From the NCBI GenBank assembly GCA_035222895.1, contig JAVYIG010007915.1, positions 31,459 to 95,458 on the forward strand: a stretch of 64,000 nt of DNA. Reading direction: 5' to 3'. Within the stretch, counting starts at the first letter, position 1. Each line of letters opens with the position of its first letter. The position numbers and the translations under genes were made by a program. This DNA is from Strongylocentrotus droebachiensis. Lineage: Eukaryota; Echinodermata; Echinoidea; Camarodonta; Strongylocentrotidae. Below are positions 38,812 to 51,500 of this stretch, piece by piece. The notes beneath the pieces were generated by a model, which was not told the origin of the DNA, ran no database searches, and saw only the letters and a program-made list of their open reading frames with translations.

Positions 38812-40772
38812 TCTGTACTGATTAGTTTAATTTATATCAGACAATTGCACAAGTTAAACTGTTAACCTCTTTTAGTCCTTGCTCTTTTAAATTTCGACCT
38901 GCCGTAAAAAAAGAAGTCACCAATCATTCTTCCAAATAAAGGCAATACAAAAAATAACGCACCCAATCAATCGCTATTATTAAAGTTAATCGCCACACAC
39001 GACACAGTCAGGGCTACACACTAACGTCATAGTTTCATACTCTCATGTTTTACAAATTTGATTTCAAATCTCCTTCATTTTGGAGTGTTAGTACTGATTG
39101 CAGTCTGACTGTAGACTCTAGCTGTATTAATTTTGCATATAAAACAAAACAAGCATCAGCCAAATTGAACGTCTGGGACTACACATGTATGACAGAGTCT
39201 GTGCAAGGCACAGTCACAGGCGAGAAAATCGGGATCGGTCATCTATTTTATATCTAAATTCTGAAAAAAATTCGATTACGAATTGTATACGAATTCTTAC
39301 CTTAAAAATCAGAAGTTTCCGTGAAAGTTAAATGAATTTGGGATGAACAAACAGATGCTTCCAGATCCTGTTCAGAACAGAAAATGACGTGTGTACACTT
39401 TTTTGTACCATTTGTACCAGCAGGAATAATAATAATAGCTAGTCTTGAAATTCAGGCAGCGCGCGCAGTGCTAGTGCATGCAGTGCAGAACATGCCCACA
39501 TAATTATAAAATGAATGAAACTTGTAACATATCTTCAAAAGGCTATGTAGCCTTTCAAGAAAGGTCTGTCAAGAAGATATCCTTCTTTTTTTCGTCGATG
39601 TTGTTATTGTTGTTGTTTTCGCTTTGCCACAAATCTGTAGACCTACACCTTTGTCATTATTAATGTCATCATTTATTACAGGAATTACAAATTTGTGATT
39701 TCTCAATAATTTAATTGAATTCTCAATAATTTAATTGAATTCTCAAAATTCTTTAAGGACTTCTTAAATTTCAGAATTTTCATACATGGATTTCCTTGAA
39801 ATGTTTCCCCCCATGATTGTTCGTTCGTGTCTCCAGATCAAGATTAATGTAAAGTTCCTTAATTAAATTAAATTAAATTAAATTAAGTTCTTCCAACGCC
39901 CGATGTAGAGGAAATGGTCTAGAGAACTTGAACAAGAATTAATAAAAACTTAAGAGGAGTCAGAAAAGTAAAATTATGTTAATTTTGAGATCACTACATA
40001 ATGATATGAGAATCTCTCTCTCTCTCGATCTCTCTCTTTTCCAATGATAGACGGCCGGAATGTCATGTGTGATGTACTCCCATTTGTTGTGTAGGCCTTC
40101 AAATTACCTAGAATTATGATATATAACATCATCCTTTTTTTTCTTTCTATTCTTCTCCAATAATGATGATTGTAATGATGTGATAATGATGATGATGATG
40201 ATAATGATAATAATAGTAATAAATGTAGTAATGATAATAATTATAATAATCACAAATTACATTTAGCACTAAATATGTTTCTGAGCACATAATTTCAAGA
40301 AGGAATAGAACGAGACAGAAAGAGAGAGAGAGAAGAGCTAGAGATGGAAATTGAGTAAGAAAGAGAGAACATTTCAGAATGAGAATATTAAATTAACATT
40401 ACACACACAAAAAAGACTGATGAAGAAAAAAAAAATCTCTGACAATAATCAATTTATTTGTCGATCATCTTATTCTTTAAGCTGATGCAATACTTTGCAT
40501 CTGACATTTAGTTGTTGACATTCAACATTCCATATTTCCCAATTGCTTTTCAAATTGCAGCATTGGTACAGGACTATAAGATAACTGTGCCAAATTCTAA
40601 GACGATAACCAGTCTATAAAGTAACTCACTGCACCTCATACTTTTGAAGTTAAAACAAACACTTTGCACCCAATAAAGTTTACTTTGCCAGAATTCTACT
40701 TTTTCTATCTCGATTCAATTTTTTAAAATACAGTCAGTGAAAATAGCCCATGAAATTTTTGTCTCATTATCA
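38812..40772. other. Intergenic region with simple repeats
   Basis: AT-rich DNA. A 20-bp direct duplication (TCTCAATAATTTAATTGAAT) lies at 39701-39740, an AAATT run near 39857-39884, TC repeats at 40014-40037 and GAT triplets near 40165-40200. A strong donor (AAG|GTAAGAAT) lies at 39301/39300 on the minus strand without a provable exon. Confidence 0.45.
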
Positions 40773-40985
40773 AGGAGGCACAATGGCTCAGTGGTAGAGC
40801 AGCGCAATCTTCTGGGAGGTCCCAGGTTCAAAACCACATTGATGCGCTGGTACCCTTTGGTAAGGCATTTTTTCCTCTTTGCAAAGTCGCTCGGAGAGGA
40901 ATTTTAATTGGTCAGTCCTCTGGATTAAATTAAACAAGCATATGCATGCTTTCTTGAATAGCAGTAAGGTAAGATAAAATCATTA
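40773..40985 (+). mobile_element. tRNA-derived SINE, family 1
   Basis: The head has an A box TGGCTCAGTGGTAGAGC and B box AGGTTCAAAACC. The body contains CCCTTTGGTAAGGCATT, GGAGAGGA, CAGTCCTCTGG and GCATGCTTTCTT, shared with 5140-5334. No 3' acceptor strand follows the head, so it is not a tRNA gene. Confidence 0.8.
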
Positions 40986-41542
40986 AACCTAACCAAACCA
41001 TATTGCAAGTCTGTAAAGTGTTAAGCCAGAAAGATGCACACATGAAACAAATCCATCACCTTGACTATTAATAATTTAGTAAATTTTCTGAATAAAAAAG
41101 AAATGTATAAAAATGAAAAAATTGCACTATTATACAGTCTCATTCAAAATAAACAATATTTTAAGCTTTTAGCACGTTTGAGTGCTGCATTTTCAGCTGG
41201 ATGAGATATTTATAAGACAACAAAACTGATATGGGCAAGGTTCAGCTTTTACATACATTTAAGTTACACCGTATCTGCAAGGGAGAGGTGATAAAGAATT
41301 CTTGCAGACTTTCCCATATCAAACAAACTTATAATTTGAATATTTGAAGCTATACCGACATCTGTATGTAAAGCAAGATGGGCTACATGCATTAATTTTG
41401 TGATTAAATTTGAGCCCTCTGCAAGTCTTTCTAAACGGGATTGTCTGAAGAACGTACTTTTTGTGACCTGTGCAGCATGCATAGGTAGTTCAAGATCATG
41501 TACATATGCAAAATCACAGACCATGCAAATACATGCTACGTG

Positions 41543-43740
41543 TAGAGGTGTTATGGTCTAGTGGTTAAGTCTCCACACTGTGAACCACAAGGTACAGGGT
41601 TTGAACCCCTGCATCATCACTAACGGCATTTGGCAAGACATTAACCCTTTGAGTGCGAGCCCGCGCAAGGCGATTGTTTCCCCTGTGACGGAGCGATTTC
41701 GGTTACATCGCCAGTAATGGAAACTTTGGCGGTGCTTTTTATTTTCATTGCTCATTGCGCCTCATTCAGTAATTTTCGTGCTTTTTAGTAAATGTAAAAG
41801 TGAAAGATCAGACTTTTTTCTTTCTAAAAATATAAGTTTTGTTCATCAATACCAAAAATAAGGTCTGTTATTATTGAGGGAAATTGCCGTCTTATTTTGC
41901 TGAAGCTTCACGTCTTTCCTTTTCAATACACTCGCAATACAAATTGCGTAAGCACCGCCGCACGCGCAGATCGGTCGATACCTCCATTCATTTCCCCATT
42001 GTCAATGATTGTCGTCTGCTAAAGCTCGGCCGATTATCAACCGAGCCATAAATAATAGGCCTTAGCCTTCGTTTTACATTGGTTTTCGACACATTTTGTA
42101 ACTTTATTCTAACCAACTTTATGCCATGATCTACACTAAATGCCCTTTCTTTTAAATGTGCAAATCAAATATAGGAATATTTGGGAAATGAATTTTGAGA
42201 TGAACATTGTTTTATTCTCGAAAACAAAAATAATATTTACTTTGAATGCCTTCGAATCGTTTCTCATGATTTGAAATATTCATTTAGTTTTAGTTTTTGC
42301 CTCCAGCTTAAATTTGTTTATTTTATCTTTATCTATACATCTTTTAGAACCCTGTTTTGATGTGAGGTTGCTGTATCAGAATTTTTGTACGCATATTTGA
42401 TTTGTTTTGTTTGTAATGGAAAGAGCTAAATGAATTACAGAGATTAGAACAAAATCATAATTCATCACAATCATCTCTCTTTCTATCTATTTATCTATCT
42501 ATCTCTGTCTTTTCTATCTCTCTCTCTGTCTCCCTCTTCCCCCTCCCTCTCTGAATACGTCATGAATATCATGAAATTGCAATTGTGCTTCAGTGAGTTT
42601 TATTTCCGCATCGCGTTGTTGTTGTTTTTTTTTCTTTCTTTTGAAAGGGTGTGGCTAATAAGGAGTTCATTCTTGGTAGTCTCATATTCGTGACTATACC
42701 GCCGGGGTTTCTCAAGACAAGAGTGATATTCTGTGGGGAGAGAGAGGAAGAGTAAGGGATCGTTTTTTCAGGACATAACATTTGAACATTTCATATGCCC
42801 GCTCAAACTAAGACCGGCTTTAGGTTGATCAAGATATTTTACTCAAACCTGCTCTAGAATGGTTACATGCCCTCGTACTATAAGTTAGAGTGGTTGTTTG
42901 TATTGCCATGTAGATCGACCTATTGACCTACGTTTAGGCTTACATCCTCTTCTTTCAAAACGGTAAACTTCAAGAGTAGTTACTTCTTTACAATCTTTTG
43001 TTCCTCTTAGGGTGGGGGATAAGCCTTTCATAAAAGAGGTCCCTACATGAATGATTCGCTAAATTGGTCAAGTTTATAAAATGAACAGCGTATTGTCATG
43101 TAAATACCCTACATCGATAAGGCTTAGATTAGTATATGATGAAAAAAATTCCCCACGGTAGGGTAGATATATATAAATAAGTAATCAGGGTCGAAATAGA
43201 ACTGATAATACGACCCGTAATACAAATATCTGAAATGCAGAAGGGTGCATAACGGAACATGGAAGTAACGTCAAGCAAGAATCCTGGCAAGAATATAGAA
43301 CGGACGCGCGCGTACGCGTCCGTCTCCAGCTGTACGGGTATTTCGGTCCTTTTTTCGAACCGAACACTAACTTAGAGTAAAGTTGAAATGATATCACTTT
43401 TTTCTCGATTTTTTTCTACGTAACTATATATTTTTTTTAATAGATGAGATGAATGAATATATCTAAATAATAGTGCAAAGAACTTTAGCACATGATAGAT
43501 AATAATAAGCTGGAAAACTTTGTCAACATATTAGGGATATATCTCGGCTTCTGTAGAAGCCCGTCGTCACAGACTTAACTACTCGCTCGGCTTCTGTAGA
43601 AGCCCGTCGTCTCCAAAGTGTTAATCAACACTTGCGATACTATACCCAGGTATAGTAAGTGGGTAAATGCATTAGGATTTCTTCCTTGAATGCACTGAGC
43701 GCTACAGTTGTCGAAGCTAAAGCCAGGGTTATAATGTCCA
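41543..43740 (+). mobile_element. tRNA-derived SINE, family 2, split by a nested element
   Basis: The head (41543-41640) has GGTCTAGTGGTTAAGTCTCC and B box GGTTTGAACCCC. The tail (43625-43740) has ACTATACCCAGG, AAGTGGGTAAATG and CCTTGAATGCACTGAGCGC. Together they align with 15092-15290 and 61407-61590. The break is a TTAA-flanked insertion of 1,976 bp at 41645-43620. Confidence 0.8.
41641..43624. mobile_element. piggyBac-like non-autonomous element nested in a SINE
   Basis: TTAA at 41641-41644 and 43621-43624 bounds a 1,976-bp insert. Left end CCCTTTGAGTGCGAGCCCG and right end (inverted) CACTTTGGAGACGACGGGC form imperfect terminal inverted repeats. Two copies of CGGCTTCTGTAGAAGCCCG lie near the right end. 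It contains no transposase-like ORF. TTAA target with CCCTTTG-type ends is the piggyBac pattern. Confidence 0.8.
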
Positions 43741-45384
43741 AAGTCCTTTTGGAGTGCAAAGAGACTTTATATCATTATGGGATATGCGCTATGATGGCAT
43801 ATTATCGTCATTATACTTATTGTTACATACCGGTATATAGTATCACTGCAACGACAACACATGCAGTATCATGTTTAACAAGGGCATGTAAAATAGGCTC
43901 ACCACCTAAAGTGCCTGTTGTATAAAAAATCAAAACTCTTTGGAATTTTGCAAATAGTGATATAATATTCACTACATTTACAAGAGTACAAATATTTCTT
44001 ACATGAATGCATATTTCTATTGTCTGAGTTCATTTGAATAAAGTTGGTTATACAGAATACAAAAATTATATATAATTATAAAAATCATGAAAATAAAAAC
44101 TTCACTTACAGACCAGATATTCATGATTCACAATAGATACCTACCGGTATATCACTGTATATGGAATAAAACAGAGGATATTGATTTTATCCGTTTTTCT
44201 TCATCAGTGAATGATTCTAATTACATCATAAGTTCTACAAAAATGTAACAATGTAATCTTATACACAACCTGAATTTCATTGCTAAAACATTATGAGAAA
44301 TAGTGGACAAGAGATCACATACAATATGCAAAATCATCTTGTTCTATACTGGTAAAGTACATTGTATGCTCACATGTACATTCATATTTCTTTAAATAGA
44401 TAATTTCATCTCTTTACATAAATATATATGTATTGACCGTTTCACAATGAATAATAATTGTTGGAAAAATGTCACATTCATATGACACTTGGAATATAAA
44501 ATATACTATTTGCACTTATCATTTTCTTACATTTCTCTTTACATTTAAAATGCAATCACAGATTAGCATTGTTACTTAGTTTAAATCAAAACTAGAATAA
44601 AACATGACATAAAGTACATACATTGCAATATAAAAATTCATAATATCAGTTCTACAATTTCACTTTTTTCCAATGGCACCACTAAATCACTTCATTTTCC
44701 CCATTAATTTCCATATAATTCAGGATTAATAAAATTGAGATGTGGCAAGTTTTATCCCTATGGCACATAGATTATTAAATAAATTAATTGCAATTTGCCT
44801 TTTTACATTCTTATGTTACATTCCTAATGCAATCACATGTTAAATTTTTCATTCTCAATTAAGACTAACATGAAATTCATTATGGCACATTATACAAAAT
44901 AATCCATTGGGCAGTTATCCATGTGCATCTTTTATTTTCTTGGTCAGTGTATAACATTTGGCAGCAATTTAAAAATGTTATCATTATTCAAATTATCTCT
45001 CCAAAAATTGAATACGGACTAATGCAAGATATGTCAAGGTTGAATTAAAGTACATAAACCAACTTTTGTATGTACATGATGGTCAAGTGTAACAAAGCGA
45101 ATTCTAAATCTTTTGTTACATGATTTAACCAATACACATCTGTGCTGTCCTATATGGCATGCATATTGATGTGCATTAATTTTCAGCGTTTCTGATATTC
45201 AGCAAGATGTAATTTCATATAATGTTTGTTAGAGTATTCAGTTGTATTTTCTAATTTTCATAACTACATTTAATCACCATTAAAGAATAGCTTGCAGATA
45301 TCTTTTAAACCAAAAAAGCAATTCTAACACAACTTTACTCAATATCACCTAGGAAACTTGGCATATACCGGTAAAGGAGCTGAA
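43741..45384. other. 3' flank and possible 3' UTR of the NRF-6-like gene
   Basis: AT-rich sequence directly after the stop codon of the minus-strand gene. It likely includes the 3' UTR, but no single poly(A) signal on the minus strand can be chosen with confidence. No coding sequence was seen. Confidence 0.4.
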
Positions 45385-45513
45385 TCATTTTGTCTTCTTT
45401 TCCGCCAAGGGCATGAACAACTTTTCCAGGTTTCCTAGAGGGAATTCGATGGCTATAGCCATCAGAATTGCGGCGACGTAGGCTAGCGTAACGATGGCTG
45501 TTACCTCAAAGGC
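45385..45513 (-). CDS. NRF-6-like last exon
   Basis: Residues 689-730 and TGA at 45387-45385. It encodes the last membrane helix (VTLAYVAAILMAIAIEFPLG) and a short basic tail NLEKLFMPLAEKKTK. Acceptor GAATTGCAG. Confidence 0.9.
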   Translation of the reverse strand, partial: AFEVTAIVTLAYVAAILMAIAIEFPLGNLEKLFMPLAEKKTK

Positions 45514-48500
45514 CTGCAATTCAAAGATATGATAAAACTATCACAATACCAGATCATAATAACCCTATGCCTCATTCCTATAACTCTGTAGAATGGTTAA
45601 TAATAGTCACAAGCAACATCTACATCATATTCCGACTATCAACGAGCAAGTGGACAATTATGCAGTATGAACAAATGAGAAATAATGCATTTTAAATGCA
45701 CAAACAATTCAAAGTGTACCATCACCTGAAAAGAATATTTGTTTGTGCATAGCTAGAATGTATTAGATCAATCTAAAAACATTTCACCTGGCATTCTTAA
45801 GTAAAGGAGTATGAAGAAAATAAAGGATAAAATATAGACCCCGCCTAAAGGGCTCGCATAGAACCAAAGTCGTATTGGGTTCTACACGCCCTATTCTCTG
45901 AGAGTGTGTAATGCTTTTAATGATCACTAAGAATGTATTTAAATTACAGTATCTCCTTGTAGAAATAATAATGTTTGAAGCTCATATTTTGAATACGGTA
46001 TCATCACATAGAACCCCTTACATCAAGAACAAAACTAGTTTTGGTGTTTGGTACAATTTTAAGAATTTTATATGATAACTTGTTCAGCAAAAGGTTAGTA
46101 TTCTACAAGATCTATGATTAGTGATAGTTTGGAACAAAAAATTGGATGTTCAATATGATCATTCATACACAGTGATGCTACTCACCAGCATATAGATTGA
46201 GTAGAAGTAGTTGTTCCCATGATTGAAATCGTAGATCATAATAATGATAGGATGTAGAAGATAGGCGGAATACGTCAGACGACTCATTGGTATCCACAGC
46301 TCCCAACTCAGGAAGTCATTGATCCAACCTATATAAAAGTGCATGTAAGAAATAAGAAGAAGAAATAACATATGTTTTAGAAGGTAACATTTGCCTATTG
46401 ATATTGCAGCAAATTTAATCAGGCATTTTGAACAGTGCACAATTAATAACAAGCCCTAGGTAAAATATTTCCTACTTAATTAAAACTAATTAAATCAACA
46501 TAGTGAAAACAGTTTACGTAGAAATCTCTATACAATTTAGCAAATAACATGGACAATGAAAAAGGGACAGGGATAGACAAAGTCACTTTATGAAAATGTC
46601 TGCAATAAATAGCACTTCAAAATAAATATATGCAGTCTTTATAGTCTTTCAAATAGATTTTTGTTATTTTCATCTGATAAAGGAAATCTTGGCCTGTGCC
46701 TATCATCAATTTTGCTCTTTTTTACAGTAATTTCCCTTACCGACCCCTTTGTCCTCAGTTCATTTACCACTACCACCCAAGCCTTTTTATATTTCTATAT
46801 TTTTTCCATTTTCTACTCCAACTTCCTCCAAATTTGAAAAGGAACCTTGCACAGATCAGCGTTTGTCGCCTTGGCACAAACAATGCCTCTGGGCTGCTCT
46901 GATATACCTTGTAATACAACGTACCCACTCATGACGAAAAATGGGAATATTCACACAAACAACATACCGGTACTGTGGCCTGAGCATGATTGCATTTCAT
47001 AATTAGTGAACTGAATTATTCATACCATTAAAAGTTTTGTAATTTGTTAAGTAAGTGAAAAATTGATTTGTCCCAATTTATGTTTCTTATGAATGTGACA
47101 TAATAAAACTCGCATCTGAAAGTATTCAATTGCCCTAATTTAACCAGTCCACCTTTCATTCTTGAGTTACGCAAAAACAACAAGTATCAAATTTACAAGT
47201 GGTAAGAACAATCTATTTGTTAACTGTAAATTAGGCATAGGTACCTCCATATCCATAATGACATGCAAAGACCACCCATGAGAGACAGACAGCCCAAGCG
47301 AATCGACACAGAGCCATGTAGGCAGCATTCTCCGCAGTACTCAAGGGATGACCGTGAAGAGAAGGATACAATCCATACACCAGTGACATGCCAACTGCGG
47401 TTGCGAAGACCCACCCTATCATAGCCACAATCTGTGATGGAAAATGATATGATACATTTCATCTAATTTGAATTAATGTATAAATACATACTTGTACAAT
47501 TCTTTATATTGTTTTTGCGTATCTTTCAAATTATTTGTTTCCATATTTGTAATAATCATTATGCCTATGTGTTGTAAAACTAAATATCCATGTACTATAT
47601 GAATGAAGTTTTCTAATAAATACAAATACAGAATAAAGCCAATAAAATACCACAAACTGTAATACAACATTAGATAGTTCTTACATATACAATGAGGTGA
47701 TTGGTCCACAGCTCGTCACATAATATCAATTGCGAGGATCATATATAGGATATTTCACTCCCGATCATTTATCAATGGTTATATTGACCATATGATCAAA
47801 TGAGTATATTCAAGCAACCCTGTGCATACCCTTTGTTTGCATTCTCTTAACCGCATGCATCGGACGCGGAAGGCATGAGATCTGAACTACCCTTCATCTT
47901 ATACAACAAACTGTTACCAAGGTTATCTAATATAACAAGTATTCAATGGAAGGGTGTGTAATCTATACACTCTTGGTGCCCTCTTCACATTACATTTGTC
48001 CTGATTTCTACACCTCACTTACCGGATGCATCTTGAAGGCCTTGTTCTTGTAGAGATGGAAGAGATATCCCATCGCCATGCCAACCAGATACGGAGCGAT
48101 GCGGCAGTAGGGCTTTTCATAGATCTCTTCCATGAAAGAATGGTTTGGATCTTGATGGGGATTCGTACCATCCCTAGCAGATAGGAAGAAAGAGTTATCA
48201 TTATGTACAACATAACTAAACATATAATTGGTACTACAAAATTGAAGTATAGATACAATTACAGACATACTAGGGCTGGGAATTCAGGTATCTTTTTAAT
48301 TTGGTAAATATTAAATCCCTGCATCTGATAGCTTGTCAGCAAGATTTTTGGTAAACTTGTGGCAGCTGTTATTTGTAATAAACAGGATCCAGATTCATTA
48401 TAAAGCAATAAATCAGAGCTGCCAACCTTGTGCGACCAAAAAAAGGAACCATGATGGCAAAAAAAAGGAATTTCAAGCAAAAAAGAGGAATTCATTCAAA

Positions 48501-51500
48501 CGAAACTTACAACCATGCGCGACAAACTTCCAATGCAGAAATGTCCATTCCTCATGCTGTTTTTTCCATACAAACAGGTTTTTTTTGTGTGGTTATTTTG
48601 GTATTATCAGCATTTCATTCTTTTTGAGAATACTTTTCTCTTCCACTATGTTTTCAAGTTTGTTTTAAACTTAATTTTCTATTGAATTTGTGATCAAATC
48701 AACATTTTAGGGCAGTTATTTGATGTGAGGTATGTAAAATAGTATTGTAAAATAGATAAATAAATAAAAAAAACATATTTTATGAAGAAAAAACAGAGTA
48801 ATTCCGGCAAAAAATGGAATGGATGGCAGGTCTGAAGCATACTAGTGGTAAAGTTATCACCCTGTTTGTGAAAACTTTCAATTTGATGCCAATTTGAGGA
48901 TCAGACTTACATGATGACTGCATAGAAGTTATATTTGACCATCAGAACAGCCGTGGTAATAAAGCTTGCAAGGCACATTACTCCCATGGTCACCAGCCCT
49001 ACGATGGGGACCCTATACAGGATCAAAGATAACAAGTACAATGGTTGAAAAGTTTCAAACTCTCAAGACAACTCAATTCAATTAAATTCTTTTTATTCAT
49101 CCAAATTCACAAGAATACACAGAAATTTGTTTTGGCCACACATTCTAAAAATATGTAATATATGAAAAACTACATTGTTGTGTTTATAATCATAGAAGAA
49201 CCAATGGCATCAAAATAAAAGATAGACAACATAGAAGTATGTATCCACATTAATGATATTTGTAGTGATAAAATTCATTAATGTACTTTAAAGATTATTC
49301 AACTGAAACTCATGATTTTATATGATTTTTTGTTATTTATATATGGTTTGATGTTGTCATGGGACGCTTTCCCATGACCTTTTAGTGCAACTTTGAGAAA
49401 GGAACTGAAAATCAAGGCCATCAGTCATATCCATCAGTAGGCCTACGTGTAAAAGGGATAGATGAGTTCTGTTGCAGAAGGCGCTACACAAAATATTTTT
49501 TTTGTGAGATAATGAAAAACTGAGTGTCAAATTTGAAAGAACGTACAATTTAAATGCCAAAACCATCTTTGTTTGATCCATAAATATAACAATTTCTAAT
49601 ATTTGTTTACCACCGCAAATATTAGATAATTTGAACCAGCCGTTGAAAATACAAAATAGCGCCTTATACGTTTTATTCACTTATGTAAATTATTTTTTTC
49701 AATGGATAACTTAAATTGCTTGTTATTTTACATATTGATTGTACATTAATGTCAATTCGAATCATGGTTATTCCGATGCATGATTATTTCTAATAAATTC
49801 TGTGTGAACACATGACCGTAATATTTGTATCATTTATTGAAGAACATTGAAGGCATCTACTCACCTGTAAAGCATAATCAATAAGAGAGGGCTTATCACA
49901 AAGAACTGCATGTCGTTAGCAAGGTACCACACCCATCCAATGCACTGAAAGTTGGAATACACAACAACGACTATTAGCGATGACGATTTACTGAGCATGT
50001 ATCCAACAATGAGCAAGATATAGTATAAAACATGCTCCAGTGACAATTCTCGCTACCTCATAAAGCAATATACATTAACCGTAATGCATTCCACCTTAAA
50101 TACCGCAGCGATTTTGCAGACACACTATCTTCCGGGGATTCTAAAACAAGTGTTCTGCTATACAAGATATACTAATAATTCATTATCTGCAATCGTTAAT
50201 CTTGCTCGATAGTTACAAATGTTGAAAAATACAAAATCCCTGAAAATTTGCTAGTAAAAATAGAGTGGCACATACGTTGGCTTGTTTTCAGCTATATGGG
50301 GTAGGGAGAATTACCGAGATGTTCATTTTTAACATCTATCCAAATTCCTAACTTCAACCCTGGCGTAAAGGCCGCAGTATTTTTGGAAGAGAAAATATCA
50401 AAAAGTCAGGGTGCGGCCTTTGCGCCGAAAGAGTAAACAAACAAAAAATCGCAAGTCAAAAACATATGGACAACAATGAAAGGTGATGGACATTTCTAGA
50501 ATAACTGTCTAGAGTAACACATGTCTTACCAACAATTATGTGTTATATTTTTTAAATGAAGGTTTCAATCTCCTAAATAAAATTCATAACTTACCAACAA
50601 AACTCTACTGGTAGATCTAGATTTAAGTTTTTGCCATAGCTAAAGTAACCTGAATCCTCTCGCTCGCGCGAGCAAAGCTATGGCGCAATTATACACAAGA
50701 GAAAGCTGCAAAGGATTGCATCAGGGACGGGATGGCCGAGCGGTCTAGGGCAGTGATTTGGGTCGCATCTACATTTGTACAGGTGGGTTCATATCCCGCC
50801 TCCGACCATTTTTTTTTTTTTTTTTTTTTTTAAATGTCAAAATCGGGGGTGCGGCCTTATTTCCGGAAAATACGGTAATCCATACACCACAGTGCAACCC
50901 AAGCCCTAACCCTATACAGTGGACGAAGCCAAATTTGGAGCAAATGTCAACAATGAAAACGCTGAACAAGAAATTTATTTTCTGCAAGAGGAAAAGTCTT
51001 ATATTAATGTCTGCCAAAACAGTTCTTTCACTGTTCACTGTTCATTTAATCTACATTGCTCACTGCTTCCAGGTTTAAACGAGTACCTGGCAGGAAGTTA
51101 AAGTCAACGGCCCAAATTCACAAAGGAGGTTTAAAATAATTTAACCCATGGTTTAAATCCTCATTTACATAACTCATGGTTTAAAATTAGTGCAAATTAA
51201 GCGTACATGGCCTTGTCTTGTCTAATATTGGACCTCTGACTGTATCACCCTTATTTTAGGCTGATTTTAGACCATGGGTTAATATGTAAATGAAGATTTA
51301 AACCATGGGTTAAATTTAAACCTCCTTTGTGAATTCGAGCCAATGTGATTAGATTAGCATGCATGTGCTCTCCTGTCAAAAGGCAACTGGCTGGAATTCT
51401 TCTCAATGGAGTGGGCAGTGTGTACCGCACAGTACAGAATCGTAAATGAATCCAGCGCTTTGGTCTATTAACTTGTAAAGCACTTTAGAAGAAGAAAAGT

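Noticed and set aside
39301-39420. Possible 5' UTR exon of Dopey (minus-strand donor AAG|GTAAGAAT)
   Set aside because: The donor is good, but it lies 15 kb upstream, the only acceptor before the start codon (ATTAATTAG) has a poor pyrimidine tract, and no second line of evidence exists.
42590-43397. Small ORFs inside the TTAA element as a transposase remnant
   Set aside because: They are 63-70 codons, with no DDD-type motif or cysteine-rich finger typical of piggyBac transposases.
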